NCBI GenBank assembly: GCA_964580675.1 | Contig: CAZOLI010000021.1 | Span: forward strand, 1 to 51,627 | From: CAZOLI01 sp964580675 | GTDB lineage: Bacteria; Planctomycetota; MHYJ01; CAYXQY01 | DNA length: 51,627 bases | Direction of reading: 5' to 3' | Part shown: in pieces, positions 41,774 through 50,135 of the stretch | How the letters are laid out: every line of letters begins with the position of its first letter | Numbering within the stretch: position 1 is the first letter of the stretch | Translations under genes and position numbers: made by a program | Notes under the pieces: generated by a model | Database searches by the model: none | What the model saw: only the letters and a program-made list of their open reading frames with translations | What the model was told of the DNA's origin: nothing

Positions 41774-41952
41774 CGTTTTCCGGACCCTGTCCGAAAAGGT
41801 CATTTTCGAAGAACACGTCCCGGTTTGGTGCCCAACGACGTCATTTTTCGTCGCCAATGCACTTTTATCTGGCATTGTCTCCACAAATTCCCTTCTCCCG
41901 CATCCAAAAGCGGGACGCTGAGACTCTCACTCCTTTTTAGACGGGGTCTCTT

Positions 41953-42930
41953 ATGAATTGGGCCGGAAACGTCCTCCATGAAAGAAACGGCATTCTGGTT
42001 CTGTCCCTCCTCCTTCTGGTCGGCACCGGTTTGGCGGCCATCCTGTTCCACCGGGAACAGAACTCGTCCGGTTCGGCGGATCCGGAGCAGATCACCGATC
42101 TGCCTCAGATTGTTTCGGAGGATTTCTCGTCCCGGACCTTCGAGCTGTTCCAGGAGCAACTGTGTCACTTTGCCGTTGAAGAATCCGGAAACGTCCCGAT
42201 CCGGGACTGGGTCGAGAACGCGGCGGTGACCATACGTGGTCTCCGGACCTATCTTTCGGATGCCGATCTGTACGATCCGGAACAGGACTCGTCCGGAACG
42301 GTACGGATTGTGGTTTTGACGGATCAGGAGGCGTACAAAAAGTATCTCTCACGTCAGGGCATCGGACCGCATCAGGACAGTCATTTTGAGCCGGAGCGAC
42401 AGCTGATCATCCTGTATTACACACCGGAGGAACCCCTGCGCCGTTTGCTCCACGAGGCGGTTCATTTATTTATGGAACGATCCATCGGAGATTACCGGGA
42501 TCTTCCGGTCTGGCTCCTGGAGGGGCTCGCCATGATTCTGGAAACCGGATCGGTTGCCGAAGACGGACAGTTCAGATCCGAGCCACTGAACAGGAAACGT
42601 CTTCAGGAATGGCGGAAATACCGGAAAGGCGGTCGTATGCTTCCGCTCCGCAAACTTATCGATATGCGGTACGCCGATCTATTCGCGAAATTAAAAGAGG
42701 CGGGGGATCGTGAAAAACGGCGAACAGTGGGGGCCGGCGTTTATGCACAATCCTGGGGACTGATGCATTACCTGAAGGAAAACTATGGTTTTCGAGAAGT
42801 CTGCTCCTTTTACCGGGCGGTTCGGAACGAACCCGATCAACAGAAGAAGCTGTTTCGGACGCATTTTGATGACGTCCGTTCCGTGGAATCAGAACTCGTG
42901 GAATTCATCCAATCCATTGAAGGGGATTGA
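41953..42930 (+). CDS. Membrane-anchored putative zinc metallopeptidase (DUF1570/gluzincin-like)
   Basis: 325 residues. One N-terminal helix (GILVLSLLLLVGTGLAAILF) anchors it with the rest outside. The zinc motif is HEAVH (about residue 160; LRRLLHEAVHLFMERSI), and 18 residues later LPVWLLEGLAMILE carries the third ligand Glu. This HExxH ... WLxEGLA order is the gluzincin type of DUF1570 and peptidase MA-like proteins, frequent in planctomycetes. IVVLTDQEAYKKYL and QLIILYYTPEEPL before it are the family lead-in. The natural substrate is unknown. It stands between proS and argS with its own 179-base leader. Confidence 0.8.
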   Translation: MNWAGNVLHERNGILVLSLLLLVGTGLAAILFHREQNSSGSADPEQITDLPQIVSEDFSSRTFELFQEQLCHFAVEESGNVPIRDWVENAAVTIRGLRTYLSDADLYDPEQDSSGTVRIVVLTDQEAYKKYLSRQGIGPHQDSHFEPERQLIILYYTPEEPLRRLLHEAVHLFMERSIGDYRDLPVWLLEGLAMILETGSVAEDGQFRSEPLNRKRLQEWRKYRKGGRMLPLRKLIDMRYADLFAKLKEAGDREKRRTVGAGVYAQSWGLMHYLKENYGFREVCSFYRAVRNEPDQQKKLFRTHFDDVRSVESELVEFIQSIEGD

Positions 42931-43233
42931 GCGGTGGACGGTTTTTTTCGCTCCGGAAAAGGTGAAATATTAACAAAGGATCTATTGCTGAAGATCGTTG
43001 GACACGCTGGAATATCACGTTATTTTGATCACGTGTGCTCTTTGCATTCCACAATGTCATTCTACATAATACCGTCGAATCCAGTATAATTATATCTCTG
43101 ACGTGGCATCCGTCGGAACGGTCATCCGGCGCCACTCGCCGGCCCGTCAGGGGCGTCGAAGGCAGTGAGGCGAGGCGTGGACGCAAAGAGCCTTCACGCG
43201 CACATTGAATCCGTACCGTCGAACGTCACCCAT
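42931..43233. other. Leader region of argS
   Basis: About 300 bases without a gene. It holds a good promoter (43042-43070, listed apart) and, after it, about 155 bases of GC-rich leader with CGGCG...CGCCG pairing (43130-43142). The long leader of a synthetase gene could be regulatory, but there is no T-box sequence. Confidence 0.45.
43042..43070 (+). promoter_or_regulatory. Sigma70-type promoter of argS
   Basis: TTGCAT, exactly 17 bases, CATAAT. The predicted start is about 43077, giving an argS leader of about 155 bases. A second TATAAT at 43084-43089 has no -35 at the right distance. Confidence 0.5.
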
Positions 43234-44973
43234 ATGCACATCAGGAATCTAAAGAAACGAATATCGGAAACCATAGCGGACCATATCTCCGACGTACGTC
43301 AGCCGGAGGTCCTGTCCTGGATCGAGGAACCCCCGGAGCCCGATTACGGGGATCTTGCCGTTCCCTGCCACCGGCTCTCACCGGTTCTGAAAACCGATCC
43401 CCAATCCATTTCGGAGGAGTTGCAAAATGAGTTACCCGTTCCGACCGGGTTCGAACGGACGGAAAACAGGGGACCCTACCTGAACTTTTTTATTGATCGA
43501 GCGCAACTTGTGGAAGAGGTGGTTCAGAAGGTCCTCCGCCATGGAACGGACTGGTGCGTACCGGAGGTTGGCGAGGACGAACCGGTGGTCATAGACTATT
43601 CCTCCCCGAACATCGCCAAGCCCTTTTCGATAGGCCACCTCCGGTCGACGGCCATCGGTGCCTGTCTTTACCGGTTATACGATGAGCTTGGTTTCCGGGT
43701 GACCGGGGTAAATCACCTCGGTGACTGGGGAACACAGTGTGGGAAACAGATTCTTGCGTTCCGCAGGTGGGGGGACGAAGAACAACTCCACCAGGAAGGC
43801 ATCTATTATTTGCAGGATCTCTACGTAAGAATAAATCAGGAAATCGAGGAGGATCCGGAACTCCGGGACGAGGCACGGGAATGGTTTCGAAAGTTGGAAT
43901 CGGGTGACCCGGACGCAGTTGAACTCTGGAAGATGTTTCGGGAGGTAAGTCTTTCGTACCTGGAGGACATCTACGAACGGCTCGGGGTGGAGTTTGACGA
44001 ATACACCGGTGAGAGTTTTTACACCGACCGGACGGAGGACGTGATCGAGGAAGCTAAAAAGGCGGGAGTGGCCGAGGAAAGCGAAGGGGCTCTGGTGATA
44101 AAGTTTGAGGAAGAAGAGGATACCCCTCCTTTCCTTCTCCGGAAAGCGGACGGGACAACGCTGTATTCAACACGCGATCTCGCAGCCGCACTGTACAGAC
44201 ACCAGGAGTACGAGGCCGACCGTCTTCTATACGTGGTGGCCACCGAGCAGAACCTGCACTTCAAACAGCTCTTTGGTGCTCTTGAGAAAATGGGCCATGA
44301 TTGGGTGCAACATTGTGAACACGTGGGGTTCGGTCTTGTGCAGATCGAGGGGAGCAAAATGTCCACGCGTGAGGGAGATGTTGTTCTGCTGGAGGATATA
44401 CTGGAAACCGGTGTCGAGAAAACGCGGGAGATTATGTCGGACCGGGACTTCTCCGAGGAGCGAAAAGAACAGATCGCGGAGGACATCGGCATTGGGGCTG
44501 TTTTGTTCAGTGATTTGAAGGACCGGCGAACACGGGACATTCAATTTGATTGGGACCGGGCCATCGGTTATGACCCGAACACGAAGAGTTTTCGAGGGGA
44601 AACCGGACCCTATCTCCAGTACACTTACGTTCGTCTGTGTGGTATCCGGCGGGAGTTTCCCGGGGACCTCTCCGAAGTTCCGAACACGGACCGTCTGGAT
44701 CTGCCGGAGGAATTTCAGCTGGCCAAACTTGTCGCCAGTTATCCCGAGGTCCTTGTGGAGGCACAGGAGAACAACAGTCCTTCCGTTATTGCCTCATACC
44801 TGATTGACCTGGCGCAGGCGTTCAACACGTACTACCACGATCGGGAAAAACACCAGATCGTGTCGGATGATATGGAACTCTCACAGGCCCGGTTTGCCCT
44901 CTGTGAATCAATACGGACGATACTGTCGTCCGGCCTGGAAATAATGGGAATTACACCACTGGAAAGAATGTAA
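43234..44973 (+). CDS. argS: Arginyl-tRNA synthetase
   Basis: 579 residues from ATG 43234; the frame opens earlier but the added part is not family-like. A class I synthetase that charges tRNA-Arg. The nucleotide-binding motif reads SIGH (S132-H135) in SSPNIAKPFSIGHLRST, a known variant of HIGH in ArgS of Bacilli and others. KMSTR at 375-379 is the usual ArgS form of KMSKS. The N-terminal Add-1 domain (PEPDYGDLAVPCHRLS) and the C-terminal DALR domain (FQLAKLVASYPEVLVEAQEN, YLIDLAQAFNTYYHDR) are complete. The aroDE gene begins 2 bases after the stop, so they share a transcript. Confidence 0.96.
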   Translation: MHIRNLKKRISETIADHISDVRQPEVLSWIEEPPEPDYGDLAVPCHRLSPVLKTDPQSISEELQNELPVPTGFERTENRGPYLNFFIDRAQLVEEVVQKVLRHGTDWCVPEVGEDEPVVIDYSSPNIAKPFSIGHLRSTAIGACLYRLYDELGFRVTGVNHLGDWGTQCGKQILAFRRWGDEEQLHQEGIYYLQDLYVRINQEIEEDPELRDEAREWFRKLESGDPDAVELWKMFREVSLSYLEDIYERLGVEFDEYTGESFYTDRTEDVIEEAKKAGVAEESEGALVIKFEEEEDTPPFLLRKADGTTLYSTRDLAAALYRHQEYEADRLLYVVATEQNLHFKQLFGALEKMGHDWVQHCEHVGFGLVQIEGSKMSTREGDVVLLEDILETGVEKTREIMSDRDFSEERKEQIAEDIGIGAVLFSDLKDRRTRDIQFDWDRAIGYDPNTKSFRGETGPYLQYTYVRLCGIRREFPGDLSEVPNTDRLDLPEEFQLAKLVASYPEVLVEAQENNSPSVIASYLIDLAQAFNTYYHDREKHQIVSDDMELSQARFALCESIRTILSSGLEIMGITPLERM

Positions 44974-44975
44974 TT

Positions 44976-46439
44976 ATGCTCTGTGCCACCATTGCTGAAA
45001 ATACCGTAAACGAAGCAATCCGAGTCGGTCGGAGGGCGAGGAAATGGTGCAACATCCTGGAGCTTCGGATTGATTGTCTCAACAATCCCGACCGGTTTCC
45101 GGAACTTCTCGAGCGCCTGCCGGGCCCTTTCGTGGCCACGTGTCGATCCGTCAAACACGGGGGCGAATTTCGGGGGTCCAAACAAAAACGGTTGAAAATT
45201 CTGTCCAGGGCCGCGAGACGGGGCGTGGACTATATTGACGTAGAACACGATGTGGAGGAAGAACGGCGAAAGAAAATCGGGGGTACCCAGATCCTTTCCT
45301 ATCATAATTTCGAACGCACGCCGCTTGATCTTGACGATCTGCTTGCGAAATTCCAGAACGAGTACGCGGACTACATAAAAATATCCACGTACTGCAACAC
45401 GCTCGACGACGCCATTCGATTAATGGAACTGGAACCGGGGGGCACCCGGCCGGTTATTTTGCTCGGCATGGGTGATTACGGACGCATTACGCGTATTCTC
45501 TACCGAAAAACACACAGTTTGATGACCTACGGGGCTGCCAACCCGGAACAGCCGGGAGCTCCGGGACAGATTTCCGTGGAGGAACTGGCACGGGTGTACA
45601 ATATTCAGCGTGTGGATCAATCCACAGAGGTCTATGCCCTGATCGGCGATCCGGTATCACACAGCAGGAGTCCTCAACTGTTCAATGCTCTTTTTGAGGA
45701 GCACAACCTGAATGCCATATATATTCCGGTTCGTATGGTGCAGACATCGACCCTCCCGCGGCTGATTCAGGACATTGATCTGGAAGGGGCGAGTGTAACC
45801 ATCCCCCACAAACGAGCGGTGATTCCGTACCTTGATGCGATGAATCCGTACGCTGAACAGATTGGGGCCGTCAACACCATAGCCAGGGTGAACAGCCGGC
45901 TCGAAGGATACAACACGGACGCCCAGGCTGCATTGGAATCCATCCTGAACAACTGGCCGGGTGACGACGTCTCCCCCGATCAGGAGAAGCCGCTTGAGGG
46001 AAAATCCGTCTTTCTGATCGGAGCCGGTGGGGCGGCACGGGCGGTGGCAACGGCACTGATCAACGCGGGAGCGGATCTGTCAATCACCAACCGCACGGAG
46101 GAACGGGGGCGGGACCTGTCCGAGGAATTCGAGGCCCGGTTCGTGAAGTGGGAGGACCGGGCAGATGTGGAATCACCGGATCTCCTCGTAAATGCTACCT
46201 CCGCCGGTATGGAGCCGATTGAAAACGTTACCCCCTTTCCCGGAGATTGGCTTCATGAGGATACCGTTGTGTTCGACATGGTGTATACCCCTGCCGAGAC
46301 GCGACTGTTGAAGGAGGCCCGGGAAGCAGGCTGTGATACGATTACCGGAACGGACATGTTTGCCCGTCAGGCCCTCCGTCAGTTCAGACTCTGGACCGGC
46401 ATACACGTGTCTCCGGAAGAAATTCCGGATTTATTATAA
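44976..46439 (+). CDS. aroDE: Fused 3-dehydroquinate dehydratase (type I) / shikimate dehydrogenase
   Basis: 487 residues joining steps 3 and 4 of the shikimate path, so that 3-dehydroshikimate made by the first half is reduced with NADPH by the second. AroD part, residues 1-215: LELRIDCLNNPDRF, FVATCRSVKHGGEF, catalytic H110 in SYHNFERTP and Schiff-base K135 in DYIKIST. AroE part from about 220: YALIGDPVSHSRSPQLFNAL, ASVTIPHKRAVIPYL with catalytic K279, GAVNTI, GYNTDAQA, nucleotide loop IGAGGAARAV and NATSAGM. The two-domain order is that of plants and of Planctomycetes and Chlamydiae. It starts 2 bases after argS. Confidence 0.93.
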   Translation: MLCATIAENTVNEAIRVGRRARKWCNILELRIDCLNNPDRFPELLERLPGPFVATCRSVKHGGEFRGSKQKRLKILSRAARRGVDYIDVEHDVEEERRKKIGGTQILSYHNFERTPLDLDDLLAKFQNEYADYIKISTYCNTLDDAIRLMELEPGGTRPVILLGMGDYGRITRILYRKTHSLMTYGAANPEQPGAPGQISVEELARVYNIQRVDQSTEVYALIGDPVSHSRSPQLFNALFEEHNLNAIYIPVRMVQTSTLPRLIQDIDLEGASVTIPHKRAVIPYLDAMNPYAEQIGAVNTIARVNSRLEGYNTDAQAALESILNNWPGDDVSPDQEKPLEGKSVFLIGAGGAARAVATALINAGADLSITNRTEERGRDLSEEFEARFVKWEDRADVESPDLLVNATSAGMEPIENVTPFPGDWLHEDTVVFDMVYTPAETRLLKEAREAGCDTITGTDMFARQALRQFRLWTGIHVSPEEIPDLL

Positions 46440-46467
46440 CAACCAAACTTACTCCGGGACGTTCCGG

Positions 46468-47388
46468 TTATTGAAACACGTCCAGGATCGCGTCCTCCAC
46501 CAGGTGTGCCGCTGCTACCTTCAGTGTGTCCCGGGAGGGACTCGCCTCCACGCGGCCTGAGCTGAGTGTGAACAGAGCGTCTCCATCCGACATGGTTCCG
46601 GCCGGCCGGACGGTTCGGGAGACCCCATTATAGGCGGATTCGCTCAGCGAACAGCAAACTTCGCAGGTGAGGTCCAGGTTCGTCAGAATTGTCCCAATCA
46701 GGGTATTTCCCGGAAACCCCGTGTCTTCGTCTTCGTCCATGTTCAGGAGGTGATCACCTCCGTTTAGAAAGGTTTCTTTCCCGGGGTCGTATGCCCCGGC
46801 CACAATGTCTCCGGTATCGGGATCAATAATGTCTCCCAGCACATTGACAACCACAATTGCTGCCATCCTGATCCCGTTTATCAGTTCCGTGGCGGCAATG
46901 CCGAGCCCCCCTTCCTGCCGAAATTTACGGCCAAATATTTTCCCGACCGTCGCGCCGGTACCCGCTCCTTTTTGACCGCTCTCCAGGGATCCGTCCCCGG
47001 CGGTTTCGGCCGCTCGAAAGCCCATGTCCCGGTCCGGACGAACATGTCCGTTGCCGATGCCAAGGTCGTAAATGCCGGCGGCCGGCACAATGGGGACCCT
47101 GAAATCCCCCGTGTCAAATCCCGCGTTCCGTTCTACGAGATACGCCTGAACTCCCCCGGCCGCGTGCAGGCCAAAAGCGCTACCGCCGGTTAACAGAAGG
47201 CCGTGTACCGTCTGGGACAGACGACCCGGACGTAGGGATTCGGTTTCCAGAGTGGCCGGTGCGGACCCCATCACATCCACCCCGCCGGTAGCCCCCTCCT
47301 CACAGAGAATGGCTGTACACCCTGTTCGGGCGTCGGGATCCGTCGCGTGCCCCGCACGAAATCCCTCGATATCCGGAAGGGTGGTCAT
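46468..47388 (-). CDS. P1-family peptidase (DmpA-like aminopeptidase)
   Basis: 306 residues from ATG 47388. The frame can be read 20 residues further upstream, but those come from the tRNA-Lys gene and are not real. The P1/DmpA fold is clear: IEGFRAGHATDPDARTGCTA, the block VHGLLLTGGSAFGLHAAGGV, KGAGTGATVGKIFGR, and the self-cleavage site G-N-T in FPGNTLIGTILTNL, whose Thr becomes the N-terminal nucleophile. GVSRTVRPAGTMSDGDALFT closes the active site. Such enzymes remove N-terminal D- or L-amino acids from peptides; substrate unknown. It starts 29 bases after the tRNA-Lys gene on the same strand and may share its transcript. Confidence 0.9.
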   Translation of the reverse strand: MTTLPDIEGFRAGHATDPDARTGCTAILCEEGATGGVDVMGSAPATLETESLRPGRLSQTVHGLLLTGGSAFGLHAAGGVQAYLVERNAGFDTGDFRVPIVPAAGIYDLGIGNGHVRPDRDMGFRAAETAGDGSLESGQKGAGTGATVGKIFGRKFRQEGGLGIAATELINGIRMAAIVVVNVLGDIIDPDTGDIVAGAYDPGKETFLNGGDHLLNMDEDEDTGFPGNTLIGTILTNLDLTCEVCCSLSESAYNGVSRTVRPAGTMSDGDALFTLSSGRVEASPSRDTLKVAAAHLVEDAILDVFQ

Positions 47389-47417
47389 GAGCAATCCGTG
47401 AAATGGAATCTGGATAA

Positions 47418-47491
47418 TGGGGGCGGCAGGATTCGAACCTGCGGCCAACGGCTTAAAAGGCCGCTGCTCTCCCGGACTGAGCTACGCCCCC
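47418..47491 (-). tRNA. tRNA-Lys (anticodon TTT)
   Basis: A 74-base cloverleaf: 7-bp acceptor stem GGGGGCG/CGCCCCC, D-arm GCTC/GAGC, anticodon stem GCGGC/GCCGT around CTTTTAA (anticodon TTT at positions 34-36), T-arm GCAGG-TTCGAAT-CCTGC and discriminator A. The 3' CCA is not encoded. The P1 peptidase gene follows 29 bases downstream. Confidence 0.96.
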
Positions 47492-47492
47492 G

Positions 47493-47522
47493 ACCGGGTC
47501 AATCCGGATGAATCGACCCGGT
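47493..47522. repeat. Hairpin directly upstream of tRNA-Lys
   Basis: A perfect 8-bp inverted repeat ACCGGGTC / GACCCGGT with a 14-base loop that itself contains ATCCGGAT. It ends one base from the tRNA 5' end. There is no T-run; it could be a 5'-leader structure for tRNA processing or a barrier after the transketolase genes. Confidence 0.5.
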
Positions 47523-47675
47523 TCCTGAATCAATTATTAGTCATTTTTATGATATGGCCGAACGAGATTCAACGGGGCGGTCCGGCCCGTGTTGACGTCG
47601 TGAACGGGGAAGGTTATATACCGTACGGAGGACCATCACTTATTGTGATGCCGTGCTTCATAATGCCCGAATGGT

Positions 47676-48683
47676 TTACATGGGTTGGGCTTCGGTTTCC
47701 GTTACGGGATCCGAGTTTTTTTTCTCCAGTACGTTTCGTACGGCATCGGCCACGTGAGGGGCGGAAAGACCGTACCGGTCGTAAAGTTCGTCCGGGGGAC
47801 CTGATTCCGCGTACGTGTTGTCCAGTCCAACCTGCTCGATTGAAACGGGACGAACGTCGGCCATTACCTGTGCCACTCTCGAACCCATGCCCCCATCCAC
47901 AAGATGATCTTCGGCCGTGACAAAGGCACCGGTTTTTTCGGCCATTCGGCCGAGGAGTTCCCGATCCATCGGTTTGATGGAGAAAAGATCGACAACGGCC
48001 ACGTCGAGACCGTCCTCCTTCAACCGTTCACGGGCTTTTAATGCCTCGGCAACGAGGAGACCACAGGCAACGATCGTGGCGTCGGACCCGTCTTCCAGCA
48101 ACTTTGCGCCACCGATCTCGGCTTCTCCGTTGAGTTCGTAGTGTCCCTCCTCTCCGTAGATCATGCTGGACTTCGGTCGGGTCGTGCGCATAAAAACCGG
48201 GCCCTCGGACTCAGCCATATCCCGAACAAGAGGTTCAGTAAGGACCGGATCCGAGGGAGCAAGGATGCGAAACCCCGGAAGTCCCCGTGCCAGGGAGATG
48301 TCCTCGATGCCCATCTGGGATGGGCCATCCTCCCCGATGCTGATGCCGCTGTGGGAGCCGACCACTTTTACATTGTTTTCCGGATACGCCACGCCAATAC
48401 GGAGCTGATCGTATCCCTTACACATCAGAAAACAGGCAAAGCTGCTGATAAAAGGGGTTTTTCCTTCGTAGGCCAGGCCCGAAGCAATGCCGACCATGTT
48501 GGCTTCGGCGATGCCCACGTTCCAGAACCGGTCCGGGTATTCGTCGCCGAAATACTGGGTCCGTGTGGAACAGGAAAGATCGGCGTCCAGAACAACGATG
48601 TCCTCGTTTTCACCGCCGAGCTCCCGGAGGGTGTTTCCGTATGCGTTCCGCGTCGGTATGCCTTCGTTGAATTCAATTGTCAT
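47676..48683 (-). CDS. Transketolase, C-terminal subunit
   Basis: 335 residues: the pyrimidine-binding and C-terminal domains of a split transketolase. VVLDADLSCSTRTQYFGDEY with FWNVGIAEANMVGIASGLAY carries the Glu that activates thiamine diphosphate; FLMCKGYDQLRIGVAYPENN with VKVVGSHSGISIGEDGPSQ and the end domain (ATIVACGLLVAEALKARERL, TAEDHLVDGGMGSRVAQVM) follow. With the N-subunit it moves two-carbon units between sugar phosphates (pentose phosphate path). Its start lies 11 bases within the N-subunit gene, so both are made in equal amounts. Confidence 0.93.
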   Translation of the reverse strand: MTIEFNEGIPTRNAYGNTLRELGGENEDIVVLDADLSCSTRTQYFGDEYPDRFWNVGIAEANMVGIASGLAYEGKTPFISSFACFLMCKGYDQLRIGVAYPENNVKVVGSHSGISIGEDGPSQMGIEDISLARGLPGFRILAPSDPVLTEPLVRDMAESEGPVFMRTTRPKSSMIYGEEGHYELNGEAEIGGAKLLEDGSDATIVACGLLVAEALKARERLKEDGLDVAVVDLFSIKPMDRELLGRMAEKTGAFVTAEDHLVDGGMGSRVAQVMADVRPVSIEQVGLDNTYAESGPPDELYDRYGLSAPHVADAVRNVLEKKNSDPVTETEAQPM

Positions 48684-49512
48684 GGTTTTCCTCCAGTTCC
48701 TGAAGTGCCTTTTTCGCCTGTTCGGGTGTCGGTGCTTTTCCGTGAAAATCCGGATTGTTTTCCATGAAGGAGACGCCCTTCCCCTTCACCGTCTCCGCAA
48801 TGATGACCGAGGGCGCGTCCGTGGTCCGCCGGGCCATTTTGAGGGATTCCAGTATCTCCATCATGTCGTGGCCGTCTATGGTCTGGGTATGCCAGTTATT
48901 GGATTGCCACTTTTCCTCAAACGGCTCAAGATCAAGGATGTCTTTCACGAATCCGTCGAGCTGAATCTTGTTGTAATCGACAATGCAGATCAGGTTATCA
49001 ATCTCTTCCTCCCCGGCAAACATCGCTGCTTCCCAGATCTGCCCTTCCTGACATTCCCCGTCGCCAAGCATGACGAATGAATCATAATCCCGATCGTCCA
49101 GACGGGCGTTCAGTGCCATGCCGATGCCGATGGAGAGTCCGTTACCGAGCGAGCCGGTGTTGCCTTCAAGAGCAGGGAGTTTCCGATGGTCCGGGTGGCC
49201 CTGATACGGACTATCCAGTTCCCGGAGGGTTTCCAGGGGCACGTCCCCCTCCACAAATCCCCGGTCTTTCAGGGCAGCATACAGTATCGGGCAGCCGTGG
49301 CCCTTGCTCATCAAAAATCGATCCCTCTCCTCCCACTCCTTCTGATCGGGATCCAGGCGAAGAACTTCGTAATAAAGGGCGGTGATGAGATCCGCTGCCG
49401 ACAGGGAACCTCCGGGGTGTCCGGAACCCGCTTCGGTCAGCATTCGTATAACGTCTTTTCGCAGTTCGTTTGCCTTTTGTTCCAGGCTTTCAACGGTCTT
49501 CGTCGTGTTCAT
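48673..49512 (-). CDS. Transketolase, N-terminal subunit
   Basis: 279 residues: the thiamine diphosphate (PP) domain of the split enzyme. AGSGHPGGSLSAADLITALY is the first block, RDRFLMSKGHGCPILYAALK the second, and the diphosphate motif GDGECQEGQIWEAAMFA ... VDYNKIQ binds metal and cofactor. GHDMMEILESLKMARR and IIAETVKGKGVSFMENNPDF end it. This half-gene type occurs in archaea, anaerobes and many environmental bacteria. First gene of the pair; no promoter with good spacing was found in the 340-base spacer before it. Confidence 0.94.
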   Translation of the reverse strand: MNTTKTVESLEQKANELRKDVIRMLTEAGSGHPGGSLSAADLITALYYEVLRLDPDQKEWEERDRFLMSKGHGCPILYAALKDRGFVEGDVPLETLRELDSPYQGHPDHRKLPALEGNTGSLGNGLSIGIGMALNARLDDRDYDSFVMLGDGECQEGQIWEAAMFAGEEEIDNLICIVDYNKIQLDGFVKDILDLEPFEEKWQSNNWHTQTIDGHDMMEILESLKMARRTTDAPSVIIAETVKGKGVSFMENNPDFHGKAPTPEQAKKALQELEENHDN

Positions 49513-49854
49513 GCCAGAGAACTCCGTTAATCAACATGTGTTTGAGGTTTCGTTATCCCCGACCGAACAAACCCGGACCTCCCGGTGTCCGGGGGTTTCG
49601 AGAAACGGCCCGAATCGAACCTACCCCCTCCAGACGGTTCGAACAGCCGTTACGGCCTCGTTCGATTATCGCTAAAAGATAACAGAGGCCCCGGATGAAT
49701 TCAACAAATTTGTTTGAACAAACAGGATCGATCATCGGGCGTTTCCTGGAAGGCAATGATTCGGCCATACCTGCCATCACATGCCAGGTGTGACTGGGGA
49801 AAAGTCATGCCTCGCCCGCCCGGAAACGTCCATTTGAAAGATGTTACTGATATA
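49513..49854. other. Spacer between transketolase and tRNA-Pro
   Basis: About 340 bases. CCCGGAC-CTCCCGGT-GTCCGGG (about 49574-49595) is a 7-bp hairpin that may end the tRNA-Pro transcript; on the minus strand only TTTGTT follows it. A small inverted pair TCGTTCGATTATCG is too short to judge. No gene seen. Confidence 0.4.
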
Positions 49855-49929
49855 TCGGGGCGCCCGGATTTGAACCGGGGACCTCTACACCCCCAGTGTA
49901 GCGCGCTAGCCATGCTGCGCCACGCCCCG
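49855..49929 (-). tRNA. tRNA-Pro (anticodon GGG)
   Basis: A 75-base cloverleaf: acceptor CGGGGCG/CGCCCCG, D-stem GCGC/GCGC, anticodon stem CTACA/TGTAG around CTGGGGG (anticodon GGG, position 37 G as expected for proline tRNAs), T-arm CCCGG-TTCAAAT-CCGGG and discriminator A. CCA is not encoded. It reads only CCC/CCT codons; a tRNA with TGG must be elsewhere. Confidence 0.96.
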
Positions 49930-49971
49930 TTTGCCGAAACTGGATCCGGTGATCGATCACACAACAGGAAA

Positions 49972-50000
49972 AGTATATACGGGAAAACCGGCGAATGCAA
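49972..50000 (-). promoter_or_regulatory. Sigma70-type promoter of tRNA-Pro
   Basis: On the minus strand TTGCAT, 17 bases, TATACT. Start near 49965, 36 bases before the mature 5' end of the tRNA, a normal leader. The element is divergent from the promoter of the HEAT-like gene. Confidence 0.6.
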
Positions 50001-50065
50001 CCACCGTATCCGGCGCAATCCCTCTTCGGAGGCAACCGGTTCTATCCCCGAAAACCGGGTTTGTA

Positions 50066-50094
50066 TTGATTGTTTTCCCGAACCCTCTTATGAT
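50066..50094 (+). promoter_or_regulatory. Sigma70-type promoter of the exported HEAT-like gene
   Basis: TTGATT, exactly 17 bases, TATGAT. Start near 50101; GGGAGAG at 50123-50129 then serves as ribosome site for ATG 50136. Distances are all normal. Confidence 0.65.
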
Positions 50095-50135
50095 AATCAT
50101 TCACCTCAAATGAAATTACAATCGGGAGAGAGCCC

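Noticed and set aside
43627..43638. SIGH in place of HIGH in ArgS as a sign of a defect
   Set aside because: PFSxGHLRS is a normal form in ArgS of Bacilli and others.
47389..47448. N-terminal extension of the P1 peptidase (MAAGSNPAAP)
   Set aside because: Those codons are tRNA-Lys sequence; the ATG at 47388 matches the family start.
47400..47920. Plus-strand frame beginning GGAGFEPAANG
   Set aside because: It is the antisense of tRNA-Lys, a well-known false gene, and runs into the transketolase gene.
49560..49680. Possible third tRNA (GGTTCGATTC and GGTTCGAAC patches)
   Set aside because: No acceptor or anticodon stem can be formed around either patch.
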